NCBI GenBank assembly: GCA_002399435.1
Contig: DHDO01000113.1
Coordinates: 1-21,751 of the forward strand
Direction of reading: 5' to 3'
DNA length: 21,751 nucleotides
From: Firmicutes bacterium UBA4874
GTDB taxonomy: Bacteria > Bacillota > Clostridia > Caldicoprobacterales > DTU083
Shown here one piece after another: positions 1 to 6,295 of this stretch. Made by a program: the position numbers and the translations under genes. The notes under the pieces were generated by a model. It ran no database searches. It saw only the letters and a program-made list of their open reading frames with translations, and had not been told where the DNA came from. The stretch's first letter is position 1; each line of letters begins with the position of its first letter.

Positions 1-204
1 GCGGGAATCATTGCACGCAACTATGATACGGATCAGATTTACATCGATGGGCTTCTGGACATCATCGGCAAGGACAAGAGTGAGATTGAGCGATTCATTT
101 TCGATGTAAAGAAGTTATCCGACAAATTCGATATACGCTTTATCATAACAATGAACGGAAATCCTGATAGCGTACCGGCTTTTCTGAAGGAATACATCGC
201 ATAG
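1..204 (+). CDS. C-terminal end of an unrecognised protein (5' cut by window edge)
   Basis: The reading frame is open from the first base and ends at a TAG, giving 67 C-terminal residues. The composition looks like a real soluble alpha/beta protein: a hydrophobic strand (FDIRFIITMNG) follows an acidic helix (KSEIERFIFDVKKLSDKF), and the chain ends in an amphipathic helix (PAFLKEYIA). The strand followed by a polar turn resembles the late strands of a P-loop/RecA-type ATPase, but no Walker motif is inside the window, so this is only a guess. A terminator hairpin follows the stop by about 17 bases, so this is the last gene of its transcript. I do not recognise the family. Confidence 0.75.
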   Translation, partial: AGIIARNYDTDQIYIDGLLDIIGKDKSEIERFIFDVKKLSDKFDIRFIITMNGNPDSVPAFLKEYIA

Positions 205-220
205 GAAAAGCAGATACTTC

Positions 221-251
221 AGCCGAGGGAGATTTCCTTGGCTTTCTTTTT
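221..251 (+). terminator. Rho-independent terminator
   Basis: AGCCGAGGGA and TTTCCTTGGCT form a stem with one G-U pair, followed by TTCTTTTT. It lies just after the stop codon of the upstream partial gene. Confidence 0.8.
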
Positions 252-546
252 GCAGTCGTTTCTCATTTCTGTGATCCGTTTTCAGCAGACATTCTGCATA
301 ATATCATTCCCTTTCTTATTCTTTATGATCTGACTTTATTACTTTACGGAATTATACTGCTTTCTTCCCCAAAAGCCTGCTTTTATTCTTTTTTCCGACT
401 TATTATTCGTTTAGAGCAAAAATTTTTGAGATGCAGAAAAGACGTTGAATGAGGTGCATTGTTTACTTTACAAAAGGTGCTTTTGTGGGATCTTTGAAAG
501 GATGGCGGAAAACGGGGTGAAAGATTGCAAAATTGTGTTAAGATAG
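252..546. other. Stretch without a recognisable gene
   Basis: About 300 bases of AT-rich DNA lie between the upstream terminator and the first GH43-like codons. I see no convincing ORF, RNA gene or repeat. The frame that runs into the GH43 fragment is open from about 433 but is closed by a TAG at 544-546. Translation of that part does not resemble the missing GH43 propeller blades, except perhaps its last few residues. No strong -35/-10 pair is visible. Confidence 0.5.
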
Positions 547-1347
547 CTTTCACCGGAACAGCCATGGGAAATGGCTTCCGCTGACCCCATCTGGAACGAA
601 GGCCCGGAAATGATAAGGCATAACGGCATATATTATCTTACCTATTCCGGAAATTACTTTGGCAGCAGATCTTACTCTGTTGGTTATGCAACGGCAAAAA
701 GTCCCCTTGGTCCGTTTAAAAAAGTTGGGGAAAATCCAATTCTGCAAGCGGGTTCTTATGAAAATATATCCGGAACCGGGAACCACAGCATGGTAGACGG
801 GCCGGGTGGAGAAAGCCTCTTCTTTGTTTACCATTCACATACCTACCCCCAGGCCGGCGGCGGGAACCGGCAGGTGAACCTTGACCGTGCCTGTTTTGAT
901 GAACAGGAGCGGCTGTGCGTAAGCGGACCCACAGTATCTTTGCAGCCTGTTCCGGGGGCAGGGTTCATCAATAATATCGAAATTGCTTGTGGTAATACAG
1001 AATTGCCCGGTTTGCACAACGGCCTGATAACGGTACATAAAAAGGATGCGGAGCAAAGGGATACCATTTTGAAGACAGATGCATCCGGTAAAGTGGAACT
1101 TAATATCAAGTTAAAGAAGGATACGGTTGTTGAGGCTGTCGTAATTTATCGTGGGAGCACGGACTTTGACCGCGCAGAATTGGTTTTTGACGGGAATATT
1201 GTTCTCAAGGATCTTTCGTGCCCTGAAGGGGCTGAACAACGGTCCCTGATTGCGCTGTTTGAACCGATTACCTGTGAAGGGATTACCGTTGCTTTATATG
1301 CAGAACCCGAATCCAAAATCACAATTTCAGAGATACAGCTGCTGTAG
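547..1347 (+). pseudogene. 5'-truncated glycoside hydrolase family 43 gene
   Basis: The frame encodes the back half of a GH43 five-bladed propeller glycosidase (arabinofuranosidase/xylosidase type) and a C-terminal beta-rich segment of about 110 residues. Visible family motifs are LSPEQPWE, then WNEGPEM (the EGP glutamate is the usual general acid), IYYLTYSGNYF, SVGYATA..PLGPFKK, GTGNHSMV and YHSH...GNRQVNLDR. Homology begins just after an in-frame TAG (544-546), so about 150-200 residues with the catalytic base and pKa-modulating aspartates are missing. The only ATG that could restart translation (571) has no Shine-Dalgarno sequence. The gene is probably a remnant and, if translated, would be inactive. 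The retained part is open and undamaged, so the loss may be recent. A short secreted or regulatory product cannot be excluded. Confidence 0.75.
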
Positions 1348-1357
1348 TATCATTTAT

Positions 1358-1389
1358 AACAATGGCCCGTAGAAAACGGGCCATTGTTC
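1358..1389. terminator. Bidirectional terminator hairpin
   Basis: AACAATGGCCCGT and ACGGGCCATTGTT form a perfect 13-bp stem around a short AGAAA loop. It sits between the convergent GH43 remnant and cotJC. The T tracts are short on both sides, so its efficiency is uncertain. Confidence 0.65.
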
Positions 1390-1401
1390 GTGCTTTCCAA
1401 A

Positions 1402-1974
1402 TTAATAGCACTTTTTCCTGTCCTGCTCCTCATAAAGCTTATTCAGGAGTTCACCGAATCGCTGGAAGTGGACAATTTCTCTTTCCCTCAGCCAGCGGAG
1501 AGGGTCAATAACATCCGGATCGTCTGCCAAATCCAGCAGATTTTCATAGGTCGCCCTTGCTTTCTGCTCGGCTGCCATATCCTCTGTCACGTCTGCTATA
1601 GGATCGCCCTTTGACGCAAAATAAGCTGCGGTAAAAGGTACCCCTGTACCGATAGCGGGCCATGTGGATCGCTCATGATCCGCATACCACGGGCCCAATC
1701 CGGATTCCTTGAACTCATCTGCGGGTGCGTCTTTCATCAATTGGTGAACCATCGAACCCACCATTTCAAAGTGGGCCAATTCTTCCGTTCCGATATCATT
1801 CAACAAAGCTGTGGCCTCCGGGATCGGCATATGATATCGTTGGTTAAGATATCGCAGGGATGCTGCCAACTCTCCGTCAGGACCTCCATACTGGCTGATT
1901 ACAGAGCTGGCCATTCTTGGGTCCGGATTTTTGATCCTGACCGGATACTCCATTTTTTTCTCATATAACCACAT
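1402..1974 (-). CDS. cotJC: Spore coat protein CotJC (manganese catalase family)
   Basis: The 190-residue product matches CotJC, a ferritin-like four-helix protein of the manganese-catalase family found in the inner spore coat. Typical features are the N-terminal MWLYEKKMEYPVRIKNPDP, the helix signature NDIGTEELAHFEMVGSMVHQL with Glu and His metal ligands, AAYFASKGDPIADVTEDMAAEQKARATYENLL, and the late LREREIVHFQRFGELL carrying the last Glu/His pair. Length is normal for the family. AGGAGG lies 8 nt before the ATG. It is the last gene of cotJABC, 12 nt after cotJB, and a hairpin follows. In Bacillus subtilis the operon is made by sigma-E in the mother cell. Peroxide disproportionation is plausible from the ligands but is inferred. 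Confidence 0.95.
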   Translation of the reverse strand: MWLYEKKMEYPVRIKNPDPRMASSVISQYGGPDGELAASLRYLNQRYHMPIPEATALLNDIGTEELAHFEMVGSMVHQLMKDAPADEFKESGLGPWYADHERSTWPAIGTGVPFTAAYFASKGDPIADVTEDMAAEQKARATYENLLDLADDPDVIDPLRWLREREIVHFQRFGELLNKLYEEQDRKKCY

Positions 1975-1986
1975 ACATCATACCTC

Positions 1987-2253
1987 CTATCCCTCATTAA
2001 CAACGTCCCAGGGCCATGGTTCGTTGATCCATTGCCACGGGCACTTGCTGCCGGAACCGAAACCAAAATTGATGAGAGGCCCATAAATTCTCTCATATTG
2101 CTGCTTCAAAGCGGCTATTTGAGCAGCATAGGCATTAAAGTCGTTCACAGCTCTTTGATTGCCGGGATGAGTGTCAAGAAACAGGTTTAGTTCCACTGCA
2201 GCAAATTCGTATGCCCGGATTTTATCAAGAAGCGCCTGCTTTTGATCCATCAT
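1987..2253 (-). CDS. cotJB: Spore coat protein CotJB
   Basis: The 88-residue product matches CotJB: an N-terminal helix (LLDKIRAYEFAAVELNLFLDTHP), the NQRAVNDFNAYA region and a tryptophan/proline-rich tail (CPWQWINEPWPWD). I chose the ATG at 2253 rather than the longer frame start at 2271, because AGGAGGG lies 6 nt before it and would otherwise be inside the coding region. This start overlaps the cotJA stop as ATGA, so translation is likely coupled. CotJB is needed with CotJA and CotJC for coat assembly in Bacillus; its biochemical role is unknown. Confidence 0.93.
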   Translation of the reverse strand: MMDQKQALLDKIRAYEFAAVELNLFLDTHPGNQRAVNDFNAYAAQIAALKQQYERIYGPLINFGFGSGSKCPWQWINEPWPWDVVNEG

Positions 2254-2462
2254 TGCAATCCCTCCTGACATCTCATCCTATACGGCATGACCAAATCCGC
2301 AAAAAGGGTGCCGTGATGAAGGGCTTCTTCCGGTGAAAAGACTCTTGCATACGGCTGATCCAGCACATAAGCTCTTGCCAGTTGCCAGTTTGGCTGGGCG
2401 GGAAACTGTGTCTGCATGGAATCCTGTCCCTCTGGCTGCTCCTGATAATCTTCGTACGCCAT
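2250..2462 (-). CDS. cotJA: Spore coat associated protein CotJA
   Basis: The 70-residue product carries the CotJA core: LARAYVLDQPYARVFSPEEALHHGTLFADLVMPY. The ATG at 2462 is preferred because GGAAGGAG ends 8 nt upstream. A GTG three codons earlier would overlap the Shine-Dalgarno sequence. It is the first gene of cotJABC and ends in an ATGA overlap with cotJB. A sigma-E-like promoter lies about 40-70 bases upstream, as expected for a mother-cell coat gene. Confidence 0.93.
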   Translation of the reverse strand: MAYEDYQEQPEGQDSMQTQFPAQPNWQLARAYVLDQPYARVFSPEEALHHGTLFADLVMPYRMRCQEGLQ

Positions 2463-2501
2463 ACAATGCACTCCTTCCTATGATCCAATGCGATATCTAC
2501 A

Positions 2502-2531
2502 TTTATATGTTATTCTGTATCCATGGAATGA
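2502..2531 (-). promoter_or_regulatory. Sigma-E-like promoter of cotJABC
   Basis: On the minus strand TCATTCC (2531-2525) and CATATAAA (2509-2502) are 15 bp apart. The -10 matches 6 of 8 positions of the CATACAAT-type sigma-E consensus; the -35 is weaker. The position upstream of a coat operon supports the call. Confidence 0.5.
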
Positions 2532-2586
2532 GTGCATCATAACAGGCAAAAACAAAAAACACATTTGAGTCATAGGGAGATGGGAA

Positions 2587-3654
2587 TTAAGCTAGTTCCA
2601 GCCATTTCCTTAAATTTTTCCTTACAAATTCATTATCATTCAGGTGAGGATACATGCGAATCACCCGATCAATTTCCTCCGACTGGCCCGGAGAAAGAGT
2701 TTCCTCTGTATCCAGACACCAGATACCCTCCATCAGGCCCTGACGCCGAAGTACTTCGTGAACTCCGGCAATACAACCTTTGAATCCGTTCGCCGCATCA
2801 AAGAAAGCGGCATTGGCATCGGTTATCTGCGCAGCAAGGGTCAGAAGCCGTGCGGGAATAGCTTCCTTTTTTCCTGCTTCCTTCAACTGTTGAAAGATTT
2901 TCACTGCCGTGTGGGTCCACACCGCCCAATGACCCAGCAGTCCTCCTGTAAATCTCTGTTTGTATTCCTTTCCATCCCTGCAGAACCGATATTCGGTAAG
3001 CAGATCCATGGCAATGTGATCGTCATTACCCGTATACAGGGCAATGCTCCGCCTGCGGTCCGACAAAGCCACGGCACGTACCACATCTATGGTCTGGTAT
3101 CGGTTAAAGGAAGCACATTTGATGCCAATCACGCCGGGAATGTCGCAGAGTCTCTGCCAATAATCATAGGAAAAAATCCTGCCGCCTACCGAAGGCTGCA
3201 GATAAAAGCCCACAACCGGGAGTACGGAAGCCAATTGCTCCGTACGCCGGATCAAATCCTTCTCGCTCAGCTGTCCCAATCCGCCGGGACTCAGCAATGC
3301 GGCATCATATCCAAGCTTTTTTGCCAGCTCCGCCTCGCCTATGGCCTGATCCACAGGCCCGCAGACACCTGCCACCCGGAATATCCCTTTCCCGGTTTTC
3401 CTTTCATAGGCGTCCATTTCTTCCGAGCCGATCCTCAGTACTGGCTCCAGCAATCCAATCCGGGGATCCCGTATGGCAAACTGCGTCGTATGCACTGCCA
3501 CCGCCAGGCCCCCCGCCCCGGCATCCAGGTAATATCGGGAAAGGGCCCGCTGTCGCCGTTCATCCAGCTTTCTGTCCGAATTCAGCGCAAGTGGATGAGC
3601 TGGGATCACCGTGCCTTCCTGAAAACGTTTCAGGGCATCCTGCCGAATTGTCAT
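2587..3654 (-). CDS. Dihydrodipicolinate synthase-like class I aldolase
   Basis: The 355-residue product looks like a DapA/NAL-superfamily TIM barrel enzyme that forms a Schiff base between a lysine and a 2-oxo acid. Seen: the AGAGGLAVAVHTTQF strand region near residues 46-60, VCGPVDQAI (98-106), YDAALLSPGGLGQLS (116-130), VGFYLQPSVGG (148-158) and IGIKCASFNRY with the probable catalytic Lys179. It is longer than true DapA (about 290) and belongs to a divergent branch, so lysine biosynthesis is unlikely; a sugar-acid or hydroxy-oxo-acid aldolase or dehydratase is more probable. I chose the ATG at 3654, which overlaps the epimerase stop as TGATG with AAAGGGG 8 nt upstream; a TTG at 3657 is the alternative. 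It is the last gene of the TetR operon. Confidence 0.85.
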   Translation of the reverse strand: MTIRQDALKRFQEGTVIPAHPLALNSDRKLDERRQRALSRYYLDAGAGGLAVAVHTTQFAIRDPRIGLLEPVLRIGSEEMDAYERKTGKGIFRVAGVCGPVDQAIGEAELAKKLGYDAALLSPGGLGQLSEKDLIRRTEQLASVLPVVGFYLQPSVGGRIFSYDYWQRLCDIPGVIGIKCASFNRYQTIDVVRAVALSDRRRSIALYTGNDDHIAMDLLTEYRFCRDGKEYKQRFTGGLLGHWAVWTHTAVKIFQQLKEAGKKEAIPARLLTLAAQITDANAAFFDAANGFKGCIAGVHEVLRRQGLMEGIWCLDTEETLSPGQSEEIDRVIRMYPHLNDNEFVRKNLRKWLELA

Positions 3655-4670
3655 CAATATTTCCCCTTTCTTTCCTCAAAATGAGTTGGCTTGTTTAAAG
3701 TGCGCCCACCGGACAGAATCCATTCTGCTTGCCACTGCAGCATGGTCCGGAGGGAAACCGACGGGTATCCAAAGGTTTTCATTGCTTCCGAAGAGTTATT
3801 CAGAAACGCACTGTCCGATTCTTCCCCTTCAAACCGTACTTCCTTATGAAGCAGCTGTCCCAGCTCCATGGCAGCAAACCGGACGGAAACCGTTTCCGGA
3901 CCGGTAATGTTCATCCGCTTTGCCGGGCTTGCGGTATGAAGCAGGGCACGCAGGGCCATTTCGTTGGCATCCCCCTGCCAGATGCAGTTAAAGCACGGCA
4001 TGTTCACGGACACCGGCCGGCCCGCCATGATATCGGATGCAATATCGCAGAGTACGCCATATCGAAGATCAATTGCAAAGTTCAGGCGATAAAAAAATAC
4101 AGGTGTATGATACTTCAGGGAACCGAATTCAAATATCCTTTCCCTCCCCAGACAGGACATGGAATACTCCCCGTTTGGCATGGGAGGCGTCTCTTCCGTT
4201 GCTCCGCCGGACCAGACAGGCAGCATGGGATAGATATTTCCTGATGAAAAGACAACAATGTTGGAATGCCGGTATCGTTCCGCCACCAGGGAAGGAAGCC
4301 AGACATTCATCGCCCAGGTCCGGGACTCCTGCCCTGCTGTGCCAAATTTCCTGCCCGCCATGTAAATCACATTTTCTGCATCCGGCAGGGAATCCAGCGC
4401 TCCCTGCTCCAGGAGATCCACGGCAGTCGCTTCCACCCCGTTGTCATTCAACAGCTTCACGGCAAGGGGATCCGTAAATCGGGATACCGCAAGGATCTTT
4501 TGGCCGCTTCCTGTCCTTTCCACTGCTTTTTTAGCCAGGAGGCTCAGGGTAGGCCCCATCTTTCCCCCGGCTCCCAGGATCATAATGTCGCCCTTGATTT
4601 TTGAAATATCCTTCAGCAGCTTCTCTGAAGGAGTCGTCAGGAATTCATTCAATGTCTCTTCCTTCCACAT
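3654..4670 (-). CDS. NAD-dependent epimerase/dehydratase-like protein
   Basis: The 338-residue product is an extended short-chain dehydrogenase. The Rossmann fold shows the NAD-binding GAGGKMG at residues 33-39, AVSRF after the second strand, VIYMAGRKFG (101-110), and the active-site serines in VVFSSGNIYP (139-148). The catalytic tyrosine is Y169 in GEYSMSCLGRERIFE, but the usual lysine four residues later is Cys173. The same YxxSCLGRER arrangement occurs, as far as I recall, in a branch annotated only as epimerase, so the change may define a subfamily rather than damage. Expected chemistry is NAD-dependent oxidation or epimerisation of a sugar or sugar acid. GGGAGG lies 9 nt before the ATG, 23 nt after the tetR stop. 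The next gene overlaps by one base. Confidence 0.85.
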   Translation of the reverse strand: MWKEETLNEFLTTPSEKLLKDISKIKGDIMILGAGGKMGPTLSLLAKKAVERTGSGQKILAVSRFTDPLAVKLLNDNGVEATAVDLLEQGALDSLPDAENVIYMAGRKFGTAGQESRTWAMNVWLPSLVAERYRHSNIVVFSSGNIYPMLPVWSGGATEETPPMPNGEYSMSCLGRERIFEFGSLKYHTPVFFYRLNFAIDLRYGVLCDIASDIMAGRPVSVNMPCFNCIWQGDANEMALRALLHTASPAKRMNITGPETVSVRFAAMELGQLLHKEVRFEGEESDSAFLNNSSEAMKTFGYPSVSLRTMLQWQAEWILSGGRTLNKPTHFEERKGKY

Positions 4671-4693
4671 GATATTCTACCTCCCGTTTTTGT

Positions 4694-5341
4694 TCATCGG
4701 TTCTTTTCCCTGTAATTCTGGCTGCATAAATACGACAGCAGGATTTCGGTAACGTGATCCACCCTTTTGTTCAAATCCTCCTTCTTTTCCATCGACATCC
4801 CCAGCAGTTTGGAAAGGGTATAGCGATTTGAAAAATAAGGAAAGCTGAAGGTGATGAGAGACAGCAGGAACTGGTCTTCCTCCACCGATTCCCGAAAGAC
4901 GCCTTCCGCCTTTCCTTTTCGAATCATTTTCCGAATTTGTACCAGAGCCGGATCCCGGGCGTTTCTGAAATCGTTTTTTTGAAAATGTTTTCCCTGATTC
5001 AGGTTTTCCCAAAGAATCAGCCGCACATAGGTGGGATTTTCCTGAAGAAATTCAAAATGCAGCCGAATCAGCTTTTCCATGGCCTCAATGCAGCCCATAT
5101 CCTGTGTCAGCAGTCCCACCTCCTGCTCCCCAAGCCTGCCATACACATGAACCAATACGGTGCGGTACAGCTTCTCCTTTCCACCAAAATATTCATAGAT
5201 CATCCTCTTGTTGATGTCTGCCCGTTCCGCTATCCGGTCCACCCGGGCTCCATAAAACCCTTTTTCCGCAAATTCCAGCTCTGCCGCATGGAGGATGTTT
5301 TTTCTGGTCCGGACAGAATCCCTGGTCCTCACTGCTGTCAA
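4694..5341 (-). CDS. TetR/AcrR family transcriptional regulator
   Basis: The 215-residue product has the TetR N-terminal helix-turn-helix at about residues 10-58: ILHAAELEFAEKGFYGARVDRIAERADINKRMIYEYFGGKEKLY. The remaining helical ligand-binding part includes a large hydrophobic stretch (LLSLITFSFPYFSNRY). The start is a TTG at 5341 with AGGAGGGG 5 nt upstream; no ATG or GTG fits as well. It is the first gene of a three-gene operon with the epimerase and the aldolase, and an inverted repeat sits right after its -10. It is therefore very likely an autoregulated repressor that releases the operon when it binds a pathway-related ligand. The ligand is unknown. Confidence 0.92.
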   Translation of the reverse strand: MTAVRTRDSVRTRKNILHAAELEFAEKGFYGARVDRIAERADINKRMIYEYFGGKEKLYRTVLVHVYGRLGEQEVGLLTQDMGCIEAMEKLIRLHFEFLQENPTYVRLILWENLNQGKHFQKNDFRNARDPALVQIRKMIRKGKAEGVFRESVEEDQFLLSLITFSFPYFSNRYTLSKLLGMSMEKKEDLNKRVDHVTEILLSYLCSQNYREKNR

Positions 5342-5358
5342 TCCAACCCCTCCTATAA

Positions 5359-5374
5359 GTAACCATCTGGTTAC
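5359..5374. promoter_or_regulatory. Probable TetR operator
   Basis: GTAACCA-TC-TGGTTAC is a perfect 7-2-7 inverted repeat. It abuts the -10 of the tetR promoter on its downstream side, covering the transcription start, so bound repressor would block initiation. Confidence 0.8.
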
Positions 5375-5403
5375 ATGATATACGGGGAAGCCCGTGAAGT
5401 CAA
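5375..5403 (-). promoter_or_regulatory. Sigma-A promoter of the tetR-epimerase-aldolase operon
   Basis: On the minus strand TTGACT (5403-5398), a 17-bp spacer and TATCAT (5380-5375) form a near-consensus promoter. The start point falls inside the adjacent inverted repeat. Confidence 0.8.
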
Positions 5404-5413
5404 TAAAAAAGGG

Positions 5414-5447
5414 TAAAAAAAATAAGCAGTTGTTTCACCGCTTATTT
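5414..5447 (-). terminator. Terminator of the STAS gene
   Basis: On the minus strand AAATAAGC and GCTTATTT pair around a 12-nt loop, followed by a run of T. The stop codon TAA of the gene lies within the first arm. Confidence 0.8.
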
Positions 5448-5783
5448 CCTGGCCTCCGGCCAGTTGCCGGTTTTCGGCTCCTCCGTCTTGCGAATCTCCA
5501 TCAGCTCATCCATACGGGTAATCTCCATAAATTTCTGTATCCCCAACTGGGGATGTTCCAGAATCAACTTTCCGCCCCGCCCTTTCATCCTTTTCAGCAA
5601 TGTGATGAATAAGCCGAGACCCGAGCTATCCATAAAATCCACCCTGGATAAATTGACGATGGCTTTCTGATCGGAAGGCAATAGATTTTCTATAATGGTT
5701 TTTCGAATTTCCTGTGCGTTGCTGAAGGAAACATCCCCTTCCAGTTCAATATAAACCGTATCCTCCTTATGACAGATCTTCAT
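5442..5783 (-). CDS. STAS-domain anti-sigma factor antagonist
   Basis: The 113-residue product is a single STAS domain of the SpoIIAA/RsbV type. Seen: IELEGDVSFSNAQEIRKTI at the N-terminus, IVNLSRVDFMDSSGLGLFITLLKRM with the phosphorylatable serine in DSSGLG (Ser53 or Ser54), and KLILEHPQLGIQKFMEITRMDELMEI. The unphosphorylated form of such proteins binds an anti-sigma kinase and frees the sigma factor or another client. GGGAG lies 7 nt before the ATG. No kinase or sigma gene is adjacent, so it is not the spoIIA operon. A MASE3-PP2C phosphatase 8 kb away could be a partner, but that is speculation. Confidence 0.92.
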   Translation of the reverse strand: MKICHKEDTVYIELEGDVSFSNAQEIRKTIIENLLPSDQKAIVNLSRVDFMDSSGLGLFITLLKRMKGRGGKLILEHPQLGIQKFMEITRMDELMEIRKTEEPKTGNWPEARK

Positions 5784-5843
5784 TCAATCACTCCCACTCA
5801 CTTCCATGGTGCAACGATACGATACTTCAGGATCAATCCCTAC

Positions 5844-5873
5844 GGATTTTCCCACCGATCAGCTCCATGATAC
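5844..5873 (-). promoter_or_regulatory. Possible sigma-F/sigma-G-like promoter of the STAS gene
   Basis: On the minus strand GTATC (5873-5869) and GGGAAAATCC (5853-5844) are 15 bp apart. They resemble the forespore pattern GYATA-15-GGNRANAHTR with about 4 of 5 and 8 of 10 matches. A start here would leave a leader of about 55 nt. Confidence 0.3.
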
Positions 5874-6190
5874 ATATAAACAAACCATCCCGTCTGAAAC
5901 AGTCCTTTCCATATTATAATACTATTCTATGCTCTTTCTGCCCGCGGCATGAATCCGAAAATTTTCCATTGCAGAACGAATATCAGAGGAAGGCGCCACA
6001 TGTTTCTATCAATATTTCGGGGGGAGTCATTCCGAACGAAACCGGAAATTCGGTGGAAATTGTCAAGGTTATGGATGAAAACGCTTTAATTGGTATAAAA
6101 CTGGATATCGGAGGAAATTATTACTATGTGGCAACCATATATGCCATCAGAATTCAAAACTGTAAAGAAGGCTGTACAGTGGTCGATTAA
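5867..6190 (+). CDS. Doubtful small ORF of unknown function
   Basis: The frame could encode 107 residues from an ATG, but only the last 60 or so look protein-like: a beta-rich run with NSVEIVKVMDENALIG, KLDIGGNYYYVATIYAIRIQN and CKEGCTVVD. The first 45 residues look like translated non-coding DNA, and the ATG has no Shine-Dalgarno sequence. Shorter in-frame starts at 6053 (GTG) or 6071 (ATG) also lack a good one; GGGGGGAG at 6019-6026 is badly placed for either. It may be a small real gene with an unusual start, a 3' gene remnant, or chance. I do not recognise it. Confidence 0.3.
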   Translation: MIHINKPSRLKQSFPYYNTILCSFCPRHESENFPLQNEYQRKAPHVSINISGGVIPNETGNSVEIVKVMDENALIGIKLDIGGNYYYVATIYAIRIQNCKEGCTVVD

Positions 6191-6232
6191 AGCTGATTGG
6201 AGTTTTGCTGAGTGAGACAGGACAAATCCGTT

Positions 6233-6238
6233 TATAAT
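6233..6238 (+). promoter_or_regulatory. Possible -10 element upstream of polX
   Basis: A perfect TATAAT lies about 60 bases before the polX start. No good -35 is found at 16-18 bp, so the call is weak. Confidence 0.35.
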
Positions 6239-6295
6239 AAATAAGGACCGAAAGTTGAATGGGATTCCGATATCCTGAAAGAAGGAGCGGATGGA

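Noticed and set aside
383..565. Minus-strand ORF in the gap before the GH43 remnant
   Set aside because: Low-complexity translation with no ribosome binding site and no recognisable motif.
2587..3654. Assignment of the aldolase as dapA for lysine synthesis
   Set aside because: It is about 60 residues too long, the sequence is divergent, and it sits in a TetR-controlled operon with an epimerase instead of dap genes.
2644..3684. Long open frame on the plus strand opposite the aldolase gene
   Set aside because: It is a mirror of the coding minus strand; its translation is rich in His, Pro, Arg and Ser, has no family motif, and no Shine-Dalgarno sequence is present.
5442..5783. Assignment of the STAS gene as spoIIAA
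   Set aside because: No spoIIAB or sigF follows; a terminator comes straight after the gene.
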